From JBHIBA01 sp046758845 (GTDB lineage: Bacteria; UBA8248; JACPRG01; G963555815), in contig JBHIBA010000075.1 of NCBI GenBank assembly GCA_046758845.1, positions 1 through 16,439 on the forward strand: a DNA stretch of 16,439 bases, in the 5' to 3' direction. Position 1 is the stretch's first letter. Each line of letters opens with the position of its first letter. A program made the translations under genes and the position numbers. Under the pieces are notes generated by a model that made no database searches, had not been told where the DNA came from, and worked only from the letters and a program-made list of their open reading frames with translations. Shown here piece by piece: positions 5,994 through 13,669 of this stretch.

Positions 5994-7289
5994 CTAGAGG
6001 GATTCGACTCGAGACCGTGTAGGTACAAAGAGGTTCACCTGGCTCGGGATACCGGGGCGGCCGAGCACATCGAGGGTCCGGACGGCAAGCCTGTTTGAAT
6101 CCGGAACGAGCGGCCAGGTAAACCGTGGCTGATCCGTCCGAGACACCACACCGTTGGCGGTGACCTCAAAAGCGCGAAAGTCAGGGGTCGAGTGCTCGAA
6201 GAAGAGCTCCGCAGAAAGTCGGGAACTGGACGACTGAACGCCCGGAACGCGAATTTCTGTTTGGTGAAGCGTCCAGTACAGGTCCTCGGGCCTTCTGGTT
6301 CGAACCGCGCGGTCGATCCGCCCATGGGTCCGGTCGTCGGTCCACTCGAGGTCGGCAAACACACAGCTTCCTTGAGGATGCCAAGGCGGGTATCGGACCG
6401 AGAGCCAGTCGTTCCGCATCTTCACCGCAATGAACGCGTAGTATGGGATCTTGTTATGGGGGTCCACATCCGGAACTTTCATGTGCAGGCTTTTGCCGAA
6501 CACCGGGGTGATGGCTCCCCAGGCCCCGTCCAGCCATGCCCGGTGAAGCTCCAGGGCGTTCAAAGGAACGCCCTCGCGTCGGTAGTGAAGGTTGTTGTCC
6601 ACGTCGATCAGGACCCACTTCCCGGCTTTGTCGTCCCATACCTCCGCCACCACATGGGCGTGGCTGGGGTCGGCGGCGATGTTCAGCAGCCTCCCCTGGA
6701 TCCCAAGGGTGAGGAGACACTGGACAAAGGTCAAGCAGGCCTGGCCGCAGAGAAAGGTTTCCCCGGCCCTGCCCCGCTCGATGATCTCCAGGGCCCCCAT
6801 GGCCCGTGAGACCCGTTGCTTCGGGGGCCCGTACCGAAACTGGGCGCGGACCCAGTCCGCCATCAGGAGAGCGCGTTGGAGGTCGGACCTCCCGTTTGTC
6901 AGGACCCGGTCCAGATCGAAGCGTTCCCTCAACAATTCCAGGCGCGCATCATCGAGCGGCTGATAAGAAAACGGATAGCGGCTTCTGACGATCTGGGCGT
7001 TTCCCGCCTCGACCAGAGCAACACGCGCTCCAAGGGGACCGCCCGATGGGATGGCCTCTTCGATCCGAAGGCCACGGGCATTGCTCGTTGAGACAGGGAC
7101 AACCGGGGCAATGCGGCCGCGTCGGCTCAAGGAATAGCCGCGGCCGACAGCCTCCGCCAAGATGCGTTTGGAACCCATCTTCGCGAAGACGAAAACCCGG
7201 GGCTCACCGCGGCGAATCGGCGCCCTCGCAACTATGACAACCCCCAAAAAGATGAGAACCACAATCAATGTCAGAAGCACAAACAACAA
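5994..7289 (-). CDS. Membrane-anchored transglutaminase-like protein
   Basis: A 431-residue protein with one N-terminal membrane segment (residues 1-20), then a region facing outside the membrane or the periplasm. A transglutaminase-like (papain-fold) domain spans about 130-235. The expected catalytic triad is visible: Cys181 in TFLCGQACLTF, His212 in PSHAHVVAEVW and Asp229 in KWVLIDVDNN. In bacteria this fold includes proteases, amidases and cross-linking enzymes, so the reaction cannot be fixed. The C-terminal part (about 330-431) looks beta-rich and may be an accessory domain. The start used is TTG with GGGG nine bases upstream; GTG at 7281-7283, two codons further in, is an alternative. 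It lies 23 bases after the membrane-protein gene and ends at TAG before the repeat region. It is probably a cell-surface component of the glycan locus. Confidence 0.82.
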   Translation of the reverse strand: MLFVLLTLIVVLIFLGVVIVARAPIRRGEPRVFVFAKMGSKRILAEAVGRGYSLSRRGRIAPVVPVSTSNARGLRIEEAIPSGGPLGARVALVEAGNAQIVRSRYPFSYQPLDDARLELLRERFDLDRVLTNGRSDLQRALLMADWVRAQFRYGPPKQRVSRAMGALEIIERGRAGETFLCGQACLTFVQCLLTLGIQGRLLNIAADPSHAHVVAEVWDDKAGKWVLIDVDNNLHYRREGVPLNALELHRAWLDGAWGAITPVFGKSLHMKVPDVDPHNKIPYYAFIAVKMRNDWLSVRYPPWHPQGSCVFADLEWTDDRTHGRIDRAVRTRRPEDLYWTLHQTEIRVPGVQSSSSRLSAELFFEHSTPDFRAFEVTANGVVSRTDQPRFTWPLVPDSNRLAVRTLDVLGRPGIPSQVNLFVPTRSRVESL

Positions 7290-7312
7290 GTTCAGGTACC
7301 CCGCAGAACGCC

Positions 7313-8770
7313 TCAGCCCCTCAGCAAGTACTCATAAGCAAGGCTTCCGCCAACGAGTAGGATCCCACCCAGGACCCAGAGGCGACGCCTAACCCGCTGC
7401 GTGACCCTTTCCATCTCGTGGGCCGCCAGGACCACGTACGGGGCAAGCAGCGGTAGCCGTTGGCGCGCGTAAGTGATCTCGGTGAACCAATAGGCCAACC
7501 CGACGAGACCAAAGAAGAGAGCCAGAGCATATAAACGTGCCCCGCTTTGTTCCCGCACCACCCGAATCATCGATGCAACCACCGCAGGCAGGAGAATAGT
7601 GATCGCCAAAGCGCTCACAAAGAAGAGGAATTTCACATACCAATCCTCCTGCATCCACCAATCAAATTGCCAAATCTCATTTATGGACCCTTCAAACACG
7701 AACGCCAGGATGTGCAACATGCTGAAAAGGGTCGAAGTCGCACTTCCGCCATACTGCTTCACTCTCCACAGCGCTGTTCCCTCTTCGGCGTACGAGGCCG
7801 TCCTATCCATCATGGATGCCAGTTCCTCGACCGGCTCAGCTCCCCTCAGCGCCCCAACGAAGCCCCAATCCGTTTTCAAAGCGGCCACCAAGGCAACCAC
7901 CCCCAGGGCCGCCATCAGCACATGCCGAAGCGCAGAGGAACGTCGCATTACAACCACACTCACAACGAAAGAGAAAACCAGCAGGAATGCGGTCTGATAA
8001 CGTAGCAACGCCAGAATTACAGTGCAGACACCAACAGGAATGAAACCCCAGAACGTATTGCCTTGCACGAACACAAAGCCCCTGTATACACCATAAACGA
8101 AAAGGAATGCGATCAATGTTTCCTTCGCCGACAGAGCCGTATATAGAAATACTTCGGCCATGGCAATATACAATAACATTCCACGCCGCCCAGCTTCACG
8201 CCCCAGAAGCCTGATGCCAGATTGATACACCACAAACCCTGTAAGGGCCAATAGGAATCCGTTTAACATCACCGTCAGATGCGGGTCCCCACAAAAGAAA
8301 AAGTACACGACCGCCAGAAAGTAAGATACGGCCGGCCGCGCCATCGGGATGGCGGCAAACTCATAGTCTCCGCCTCGCCACGCCTCGGCCACATACATCC
8401 CATAGTATTGATAATTCTGAGTGTCAAATCCGTATTCGGGAGTGGGAGCCCCCCCAGCAGGGATCATTATCAAATGATACCAAGCGGTTGATCCCAGCAT
8501 CGCCATGGAAAAGATCGCAAGAATGAGGCGCTGATCCTTGAGGCAACCCTTCAGATCCTTGTGGCCCACACAGATCCAGAGAGAGAAAGCCCATAACATG
8601 GTTATGAAGGAGATCTTTTGGAGATAATCCTCGGGGGCAAACGGAGAGCGCCAAAGGAAGATCAGGCTTGCCGCGTAGCACAACACAAACAGCCAAGATG
8701 ATGCGCCCAGGCCGTACCTTTCTACCGGACGCGTGCATCCCGCAGAGCTAGCAGCTACGGAAACGGCCAT
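7313..8770 (-). CDS. Polytopic membrane protein, GT-C glycosyltransferase or Wzy-like polymerase candidate
   Basis: A 485-residue inner-membrane protein with about 11-12 hydrophobic segments. EYGFDTQNYQYYGMYVAEAW (about 112-131) has an acidic, aromatic first external loop (Asp116) as in GT39-like enzymes. ALSAKETLIAFLFVYGVYRGF (about 212-232) and ALLRYQTAFLLVF (about 254-266) resemble conserved stretches of GT-C and EpsG/Wzy-type proteins. No other polymerase candidate is visible in the window, so it could be the chain polymerase, but a sugar transferase using a polyprenyl-phosphate donor fits equally well. The start is ATG with GGGGG eight bases upstream, 172 bases after the preceding gene. 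By eye its GC content is lower than that of the right-end genes. Membrane topology is clear; the exact function is not. Confidence 0.7.
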   Translation of the reverse strand: MAVSVAASSAGCTRPVERYGLGASSWLFVLCYAASLIFLWRSPFAPEDYLQKISFITMLWAFSLWICVGHKDLKGCLKDQRLILAIFSMAMLGSTAWYHLIMIPAGGAPTPEYGFDTQNYQYYGMYVAEAWRGGDYEFAAIPMARPAVSYFLAVVYFFFCGDPHLTVMLNGFLLALTGFVVYQSGIRLLGREAGRRGMLLYIAMAEVFLYTALSAKETLIAFLFVYGVYRGFVFVQGNTFWGFIPVGVCTVILALLRYQTAFLLVFSFVVSVVVMRRSSALRHVLMAALGVVALVAALKTDWGFVGALRGAEPVEELASMMDRTASYAEEGTALWRVKQYGGSATSTLFSMLHILAFVFEGSINEIWQFDWWMQEDWYVKFLFFVSALAITILLPAVVASMIRVVREQSGARLYALALFFGLVGLAYWFTEITYARQRLPLLAPYVVLAAHEMERVTQRVRRRLWVLGGILLVGGSLAYEYLLRG

Positions 8771-8942
8771 CGGCTACCCCCGCGTGAGCTAGATAGAGTG
8801 AATCAGGCGATGCCTTTTCCAAAAGGATCTCTCAAGGATCGTCACGGTGCTTCAGAGTTCCGAGCGCCTGTTCCACCTCCTGGCACAACAGCAGATGCTC
8901 AAGATGGTCCCAAGGCCCGAAAGCGTCTTTTGTCGCGACCCC

Positions 8943-10208
8943 TCAGGAAACGAGTATTCCCATCCACTTAAGAACCGATACCATACGATGGGTCCATGTA
9001 TGCGCCGCGAGACAACGCGCGCGTCCCGCACAGGCTATGTGCTCCGCTTCTTCCGGGTTTTGCAAGTAAAAGCGGAGCAGCTCGACGCAATCCACGTCGT
9101 TTCGATAACAGAGGATTTCTTTTCCGATAATAAACAAATTCGCAAGCTCATGATCATACGTCGTAATGTAAAGCGTCCCTGACGCGGGTACCTCGAAGTC
9201 GCGCGCCTTGATACATGTCATCCGCTCCATAAGACCGGTGGCGCCAATCCCGAGGTTGATCCGTGACCTTCTGTACAAGTCGAACTGATCCTCCACAGTT
9301 CCATTTTCCCAGCCCCGCCCGAAGCACTGGACGGGAATCCCGGCCCGGCGGAGGGACTTGATAAACCGAAGGCGGAAGCCGTAGGCCTGGCCCACAAAGC
9401 TTACTTCGATGTCACGAGGGCCGTCCACCGGCTCACAGAGTTCCGGATCGATTCCTTGTGGAAAATAGAAGGCCGGCACTCCCTCAGAGACGTACCAACG
9501 GACGCATTCAAGGGAATTCGTCAGGTGAACGTCGTAGGAATTCACAAGGCCTTCCCGTCCGTATGGACCTCCTCGCCGGTTTCCGAGAAAGGAGTGTTTA
9601 TCATCCAGGCTCAAGATTGCTATTGGTATCCCCAAGGACCTGATGCTTCGGAGGGTTTCTGGAGCGATCTGACCGTAGCCCCCATAGATGAAAACCAGGT
9701 CGATGGATCGCTCATCATTGGCTTTCCCGATTGCCTCCAGGAGGTCCTTCTGGATTCGGGAAAACCACAGGGAGTGAGAGCCTTTGACCCGTTGGGACCC
9801 GGGATAAAGCCGGTCGTGCGGATCCACGCCAATGCACTCCACCACGAGATCGCGCGCCCCCGCGTCAAAGCGGCGCATGTGGCGAGAAACACTGAACGTC
9901 ACCGCGTCAAAATTTCGCTCCAATTCGGACTCAAACCAAGGGCCCTCTCTGCCAGGGGTATCTGCTACAAAGAGCCGCACCTCGCCGATGGAGTTTCTCA
10001 CCGCAAGGGTTCGGTCAAAACGCCGTCGGAGTAGTTCGCGGGACCGCTCCAGGTACCCCGGCGGTGAAAAGAAATCCCCATTTTCGCGCTGGTACGCGTC
10101 TCGCAGGGCGATATAGTTTCGCTCCTGCCATCTAGCCTTCTGATGCAGCACAGGCTTATACAGAGACGCAGACCGAATCTTCGACTTCAGCCGCTTTATT
10201 ATCGTCAT
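8943..10208 (-). CDS. CgeB-like glycosyltransferase (Glyco_trans_1_2 C-terminal domain)
   Basis: A 421-residue soluble protein of the CgeB/YkvP type. The N-terminal half has DLVFIYGGYG (about 170-179), ILSLDDKHSF (198-207) and FPQGIDP (249-255). VSFVGQAYGFRLRFI (269-283) opens the second Rossmann domain. The C terminus carries the family signature: CIKARDFEVPASGTLYITTY (332-351), then GKEILCYRND, then RFYLQNPEEAEHI and AHTWTHR (402-408). Related proteins transfer sugars to surface glycans or glycoproteins; the substrate here is unknown. The start is ATG with GGGG about seven bases upstream, 36 bases after the dehydrogenase gene. The frame after its TGA stays open for another 36 codons, noted separately. 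Confidence 0.88.
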   Translation of the reverse strand: MTIIKRLKSKIRSASLYKPVLHQKARWQERNYIALRDAYQRENGDFFSPPGYLERSRELLRRRFDRTLAVRNSIGEVRLFVADTPGREGPWFESELERNFDAVTFSVSRHMRRFDAGARDLVVECIGVDPHDRLYPGSQRVKGSHSLWFSRIQKDLLEAIGKANDERSIDLVFIYGGYGQIAPETLRSIRSLGIPIAILSLDDKHSFLGNRRGGPYGREGLVNSYDVHLTNSLECVRWYVSEGVPAFYFPQGIDPELCEPVDGPRDIEVSFVGQAYGFRLRFIKSLRRAGIPVQCFGRGWENGTVEDQFDLYRRSRINLGIGATGLMERMTCIKARDFEVPASGTLYITTYDHELANLFIIGKEILCYRNDVDCVELLRFYLQNPEEAEHIACAGRARCLAAHTWTHRMVSVLKWMGILVS

Positions 10209-10244
10209 ATCACCGCCCCGTGAACAATCCCCGGGCCGCCTCGA

Positions 10245-11630
10245 CTAGATGGAAAAAGATCCATACAGGGACTTGAGCCTGTTTCTAGATTCTTCACTAT
10301 CGTATCCTAACCCTAGACCTACATACCTGATATCTTTTCCCAGCGACGCAGGCGTCAGGATGCGCCAGCAATCCACAACAATCCCTCGGAAGGATTGCCT
10401 TGAAACGTCTCGCAGGAAAAACTTCTTGTACTCTTCCAAAGGATTGGCAATCACCACCACTGACGCCTTTTCCACACACTCCGAAACCGATCCACAATAG
10501 CGAACTTCATCCCCTAGAAATTTTCGCGACTCCTGCAGCGCAAAGGGGTCATGTACGACCACGTTCATCCCCTCTTTCGATAACCAGTAGGCAATCTCCA
10601 GTCCCTGAGACTCCTCCACCACGTGTGTACCCGGTTTGTAAGCCAATCCTAGCACAGCCACGATTGCGCCCATTTTCGACAAAGATAAGACACGTTTTAC
10701 GATCATTTTGACCACTGCACGATTCATCTGATCCGTTGCCTCAGCAATCGAAGCGCACGCTCCCAGTTGCCGCGCCAAATAAGCAAACGCCGCGTTGTCT
10801 CGCGGAAAACACGGACCGCCATAGCCCAGCCCTCCTTTGAGAAACCTTGATCCAATGCGGCGATCCAGCCCGATGGCCGATGCTACCACGTCCACGTCGG
10901 CCCCCGGCAGTTTCTCACACAGGTTCCCAATCATATTGGCAAAGGTAATTTTCATCGTCACGTAGGTATTCACTGCTATCTTCGCCAACTCCGCATTCAC
11001 AAGGTTCATGCGCTCCACGGGCGGAACCTCTCCACACAGCTGCCTATAGAAAGCAACCAGTGTTTCCCCCGCTTGCGGGTCCGATTCTCCTACTAAGATA
11101 AAGTCAGGGTTCAATAGATTGTGAATAACGCTGCCTAGGGCGATAAAGGCGGGATTATAGCAAACGCCAAAGTCTTTCCGCAAACGCCTTCCGGACTCCC
11201 GCTCCAGAGAGGGAATGACCACGCTCTCCGTCGAACCCGGCAGAACTGTGCTCGTCAAAACGACAAGATGGTAGTCCACCTTGTCTCTTAGGGCTTCTCC
11301 AATCTTTTCCGCCGCCTCTCGGATATACCTCACGGAGTAGCCATCGTGACTTTCGCTGGGAGTCGGAACGACAATAAAGGTAATCTTGCTTCCGTGCACC
11401 GCTTCCTTGTAATCGTCCGTCGAACGTAACTGTTCGCGCGCCTCTACCATCACTTCCTCTAGGCCTAGCTCAAAGACAGGAGGCTTACCTTCATTCACCG
11501 ATTGAACGACCTGCGGATTGACGTCCACCCCGATTGTGGGAAAGCCTCTTTGGGCAAAGCAGGCCGCCATGCAGGCGCCGATCTTGCCCAATCCTACGAC
11601 GGAGATGTTTATCGGTGCTCGTGCGTCCAG
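10245..11630 (-). CDS. Nucleotide-sugar dehydrogenase (UDP-glucose/GDP-mannose dehydrogenase family)
   Basis: Family enzymes oxidise the C6 hydroxyl of an NDP-sugar to a uronate using two NAD+. With a CTG start at 11628-11630 the protein has 461 residues and begins (M)DARAPINISVVGLGKIGAC, with the GLGKIG nucleotide-binding loop at 13-18. The next possible start, TTG at 11589-11591, would remove the first beta strand. CTG lies six bases after GGAGG of a GGAGGTGA site. Catalytic-region motifs include ELAKIAVNTY (Lys217, Asn221) and GGLGYGGPCFPRDN with Cys274 and Asp278; the C-terminal domain is complete (VAVLGLAYKPGTHVVEES). Odd: the usual NPEFL-x-E-G motif reads NPAFIALG (Ala161). It should supply a uronic or amino-uronic acid precursor; the exact substrate is unknown. 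Confidence 0.88.
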   Translation of the reverse strand: MDARAPINISVVGLGKIGACMAACFAQRGFPTIGVDVNPQVVQSVNEGKPPVFELGLEEVMVEAREQLRSTDDYKEAVHGSKITFIVVPTPSESHDGYSVRYIREAAEKIGEALRDKVDYHLVVLTSTVLPGSTESVVIPSLERESGRRLRKDFGVCYNPAFIALGSVIHNLLNPDFILVGESDPQAGETLVAFYRQLCGEVPPVERMNLVNAELAKIAVNTYVTMKITFANMIGNLCEKLPGADVDVVASAIGLDRRIGSRFLKGGLGYGGPCFPRDNAAFAYLARQLGACASIAEATDQMNRAVVKMIVKRVLSLSKMGAIVAVLGLAYKPGTHVVEESQGLEIAYWLSKEGMNVVVHDPFALQESRKFLGDEVRYCGSVSECVEKASVVVIANPLEEYKKFFLRDVSRQSFRGIVVDCWRILTPASLGKDIRYVGLGLGYDSEESRNRLKSLYGSFSI

Positions 11631-11633
11631 TGC

Positions 11634-11641
11634 TCACCTCC
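11634..11641 (-). promoter_or_regulatory. Strong Shine-Dalgarno site deciding a CTG start
   Basis: GGAGGTGA, read on the minus strand, is close to a full match to the 16S rRNA anti-Shine-Dalgarno. The only codon in the dehydrogenase frame at a suitable distance is CTG at 11628-11630. A GTG overlaps the site itself at 11635-11637 but is in a different frame. Confidence 0.6.
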
Positions 11642-11781
11642 GGGAGATATTTCGCCCCTCGGACGGCCAGAGGCGTCAACCCTTCCAAGACGTAAAGACC
11701 CGTTCCCTCACAGGTCGCAGGCCGCTACACCCTTTGATTCCCGCTTGTCAACGGAGACGCACCCAGCCTCCGCCCGGCCTT

Positions 11782-12798
11782 TCACCGTTCTGTCAGCATC
11801 CGGTCCAGGGCCAATCGCACCTCTTCCCTGTTCTTCGTCGCGTAGTACCAGTCAATGGTTCGATGAAGCCCATCCAGGAACGGCACCTTCGGCTCCCACC
11901 CCAGCAACTTCCTTGCGAGGGCGTTGTCGGCAACGCGGTTCAGGGGACCGGTCGGCATGTCCAGACGCAGCTTGATCTCCGCCTTTTGGCCGGTGTAGCG
12001 CAGCACCTCCTGAACGGCATCGATCACGCGAATGCGTTCCATCGTACCGAGGTTAACGGCAGCGCCATCGTTCACCCTCTCCGCCGCCAGGATCGTCCCT
12101 TCTACAATGTCATCTACATACGTCCAGTTCCGTATCTGTCTCCCGTCCCCCCAAACCTCAAACGGGTCCTGAACCGTAAACGCCTTCGCAATCATCGCCA
12201 CGACCGCGTGGTTCTCCACACCACGCGGGCCATAGACCGTGAAATATCTGCACGACGCCGCATTCAACCCGTATTCTTCATGGTAAGCTTTGAGTGCAAA
12301 CTCTCCCATGAGTTTCGCCCATCCGTACATGTTATCCGCGTCGTACGGTTCCTTGACCATATCCTCGGTAAGGTAAATCTCCTTATCGGTGTCTCCTTGC
12401 AACGAAACCGGATACACGCACCCGGACGACGCGAACACCACCTTTCCGACCTCCGCCCGGAGGGCCTCCCAAAGGATGAGACCGTCAAGAAAGAGGTTCG
12501 AAGCCGGACCCGCCTGGTGCAGATCCACGTAACCTCTTCCTCCGTGGTCTGCGGCCAGATGAAAGATCACTTCAACGCCCTCAACGGCCGACCGGGCCAC
12601 TCCGGGCTCGCGCAGGTCCGCTTGCGTCCACGTGATGCGTCCGGAATCGATATGGTCTTTAATGTTTTCCATCCTTCCGCTGCTTACATCATCCACCACC
12701 CGGACCCTCGCACCTCTTTCCAAAAGCGCATCGACAAGGTGCGACCCGATGAACGACGCGCCGCCGGTCACCAGAACATTCCGTTCCACCCAGTTCAT
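11782..12798 (-). CDS. NAD-dependent sugar epimerase/dehydratase (extended SDR), GDP-mannose 3,5-epimerase-like
   Basis: A 338-residue extended short-chain dehydrogenase. NVLVTGGASFIGSHLVDAL (7-25) is the NAD-binding loop, with Ser15 where TGGAGFIG is more common. VVDDVSSG (34-41) binds the adenine ribose. FASSGCVYP (122-130) and MYGWAKLMGE (157-166) hold the catalytic Ser/Cys region and the YxxxK pair Tyr158 and Lys162. HLAADHGGRG, SSGCVYP and EVWGDGRQIRNWTYVDD resemble plant GDP-mannose 3,5-epimerase, whose catalytic Cys would match Cys127; the partner Lys appears to be His (ENHA, about 195-198). The class is secure; the exact reaction is not. The start ATG overlaps the preceding gene by four bases (ATGA). 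A 151-base gap follows, with no convincing gene. Confidence 0.87.
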   Translation of the reverse strand: MNWVERNVLVTGGASFIGSHLVDALLERGARVRVVDDVSSGRMENIKDHIDSGRITWTQADLREPGVARSAVEGVEVIFHLAADHGGRGYVDLHQAGPASNLFLDGLILWEALRAEVGKVVFASSGCVYPVSLQGDTDKEIYLTEDMVKEPYDADNMYGWAKLMGEFALKAYHEEYGLNAASCRYFTVYGPRGVENHAVVAMIAKAFTVQDPFEVWGDGRQIRNWTYVDDIVEGTILAAERVNDGAAVNLGTMERIRVIDAVQEVLRYTGQKAEIKLRLDMPTGPLNRVADNALARKLLGWEPKVPFLDGLHRTIDWYYATKNREEVRLALDRMLTER

Positions 12799-13667
12799 CG
12801 CTGACGACCCTTCCCGCCCGAGACGCTTCCCTTCCCGGCTTCCGCCTGGTCGATCCCTCCAGACTTCTGGGCCGTTTGGGGTTCTGTCCGGACGCCCTTC
12901 CCCAAGACCAGAGTCCGGTACCCTTCCGGCACGCCGAACCTTCGGAACTCAGATTCCAGGTTCTGAAAGATGACAACGTGGCCCTGTAATTTCGAACCCG
13001 CCGCGCCCGAATAGGCCTCCTCCAGCGTGTAATTTGGGAACAAGAGGTCATAATGGTTGTCGAGGTTTAACCTGGGCTTGATCAACTCCAAGTTGCAGGG
13101 CCTCTCGTCAAATGTTGTCCTTCCGCTATAATCCCGTGAACCTCCGCCGCCAATGTCATAGGCAAAATCTTCTCGTCCGGGGACCTGAAAGTCGTCGATG
13201 ATAATGATGGCTTGGTTCACGTTGTGAGTAATGATCTCAACCTCATCCTCCAACGGCCAATGATCATACCAGTGCGCATCCAGGTAGAAGCACGGCCGGC
13301 CCAGGATGCGGCTCTCTGAAAGAAGGCGATGAAGCCACTTTTCCGAGCTTTCATTGGCGACACTGATGTTCGGAAAGTGCCCGAGGCGACTTTTTGCGAT
13401 GCGGTAAACCTCTTCTTTCAACTCACAGGTGTAAATCTTCAAGCCGCGGGTCTTCCACGCAACAAAGAACGTGCTATGGCCGTAATGCGTCCCCGTCTCG
13501 AAGAACGACTGGGTGTGGAAGAAGCGAATCATCTCAAGGATCAGTCTTTGAAGCATGCGATCCTCGTGGAACCCGCGTGCGGAGAGCCATCCCGTGCGCT
13601 GAAGGGCGTGGGATCCCATCCACACAAGCGGGATCTTTCTCAAAGACGCCTTTGCCTTTCGAATCAT
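12795..13667 (-). CDS. Class I SAM-dependent methyltransferase-like protein
   Basis: About 290 residues. FFETGTHYGHS (about 55-65) fits the SAM-binding E-x-G-x-x-x-G loop, IYTCELKEEVY (about 78-88) supplies the acidic residue after strand two, and YLDAHWYDHWPLEDE (about 128-142) followed by AIIIIDDF (153-160) matches Methyltransf_24-like proteins found in glycan and secondary-metabolite clusters. The C-terminal 35 residues are polar and basic and look disordered. I prefer ATG at 13665-13667, two bases after the carbamoyltransferase stop; TTG at 13671-13673 would overlap that stop as TTGA and add two residues. Neither has a strong ribosome site. It probably methylates a sugar or carbamoylated intermediate (inference); the methyl acceptor is unknown. 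Confidence 0.75.
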   Translation of the reverse strand: MIRKAKASLRKIPLVWMGSHALQRTGWLSARGFHEDRMLQRLILEMIRFFHTQSFFETGTHYGHSTFFVAWKTRGLKIYTCELKEEVYRIAKSRLGHFPNISVANESSEKWLHRLLSESRILGRPCFYLDAHWYDHWPLEDEVEIITHNVNQAIIIIDDFQVPGREDFAYDIGGGGSRDYSGRTTFDERPCNLELIKPRLNLDNHYDLLFPNYTLEEAYSGAAGSKLQGHVVIFQNLESEFRRFGVPEGYRTLVLGKGVRTEPQTAQKSGGIDQAEAGKGSVSGGKGRQR

Positions 13668-13669
13668 TT

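Noticed and set aside
8813..8826. CCTTTT-CC-AAAAGG as a terminator
   Set aside because: The loop is only two bases (or four with a 5-bp stem), the stem is AT-rich and no U-tract follows; it is probably a chance palindrome.
11746..11751. TTGACA (minus strand) as a promoter -35 box upstream of the dehydrogenase
   Set aside because: No acceptable -10 box lies 16-18 bases downstream (closest is TAGCGG), so a single hexamer match is not enough.
11710..11785. A 25-codon frame overlapping the epimerase stop (GTGA)
   Set aside because: It is very short, with no hydrophobic segment, no motif and no link to the next gene; the overlap is expected by chance for about half of TGA stops.
11518..12804. 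A 428-codon open frame on the plus strand
   Set aside because: It is antisense to the epimerase, which has intact SDR motifs; the plus-strand product is Pro/Arg/His-rich and matches nothing.
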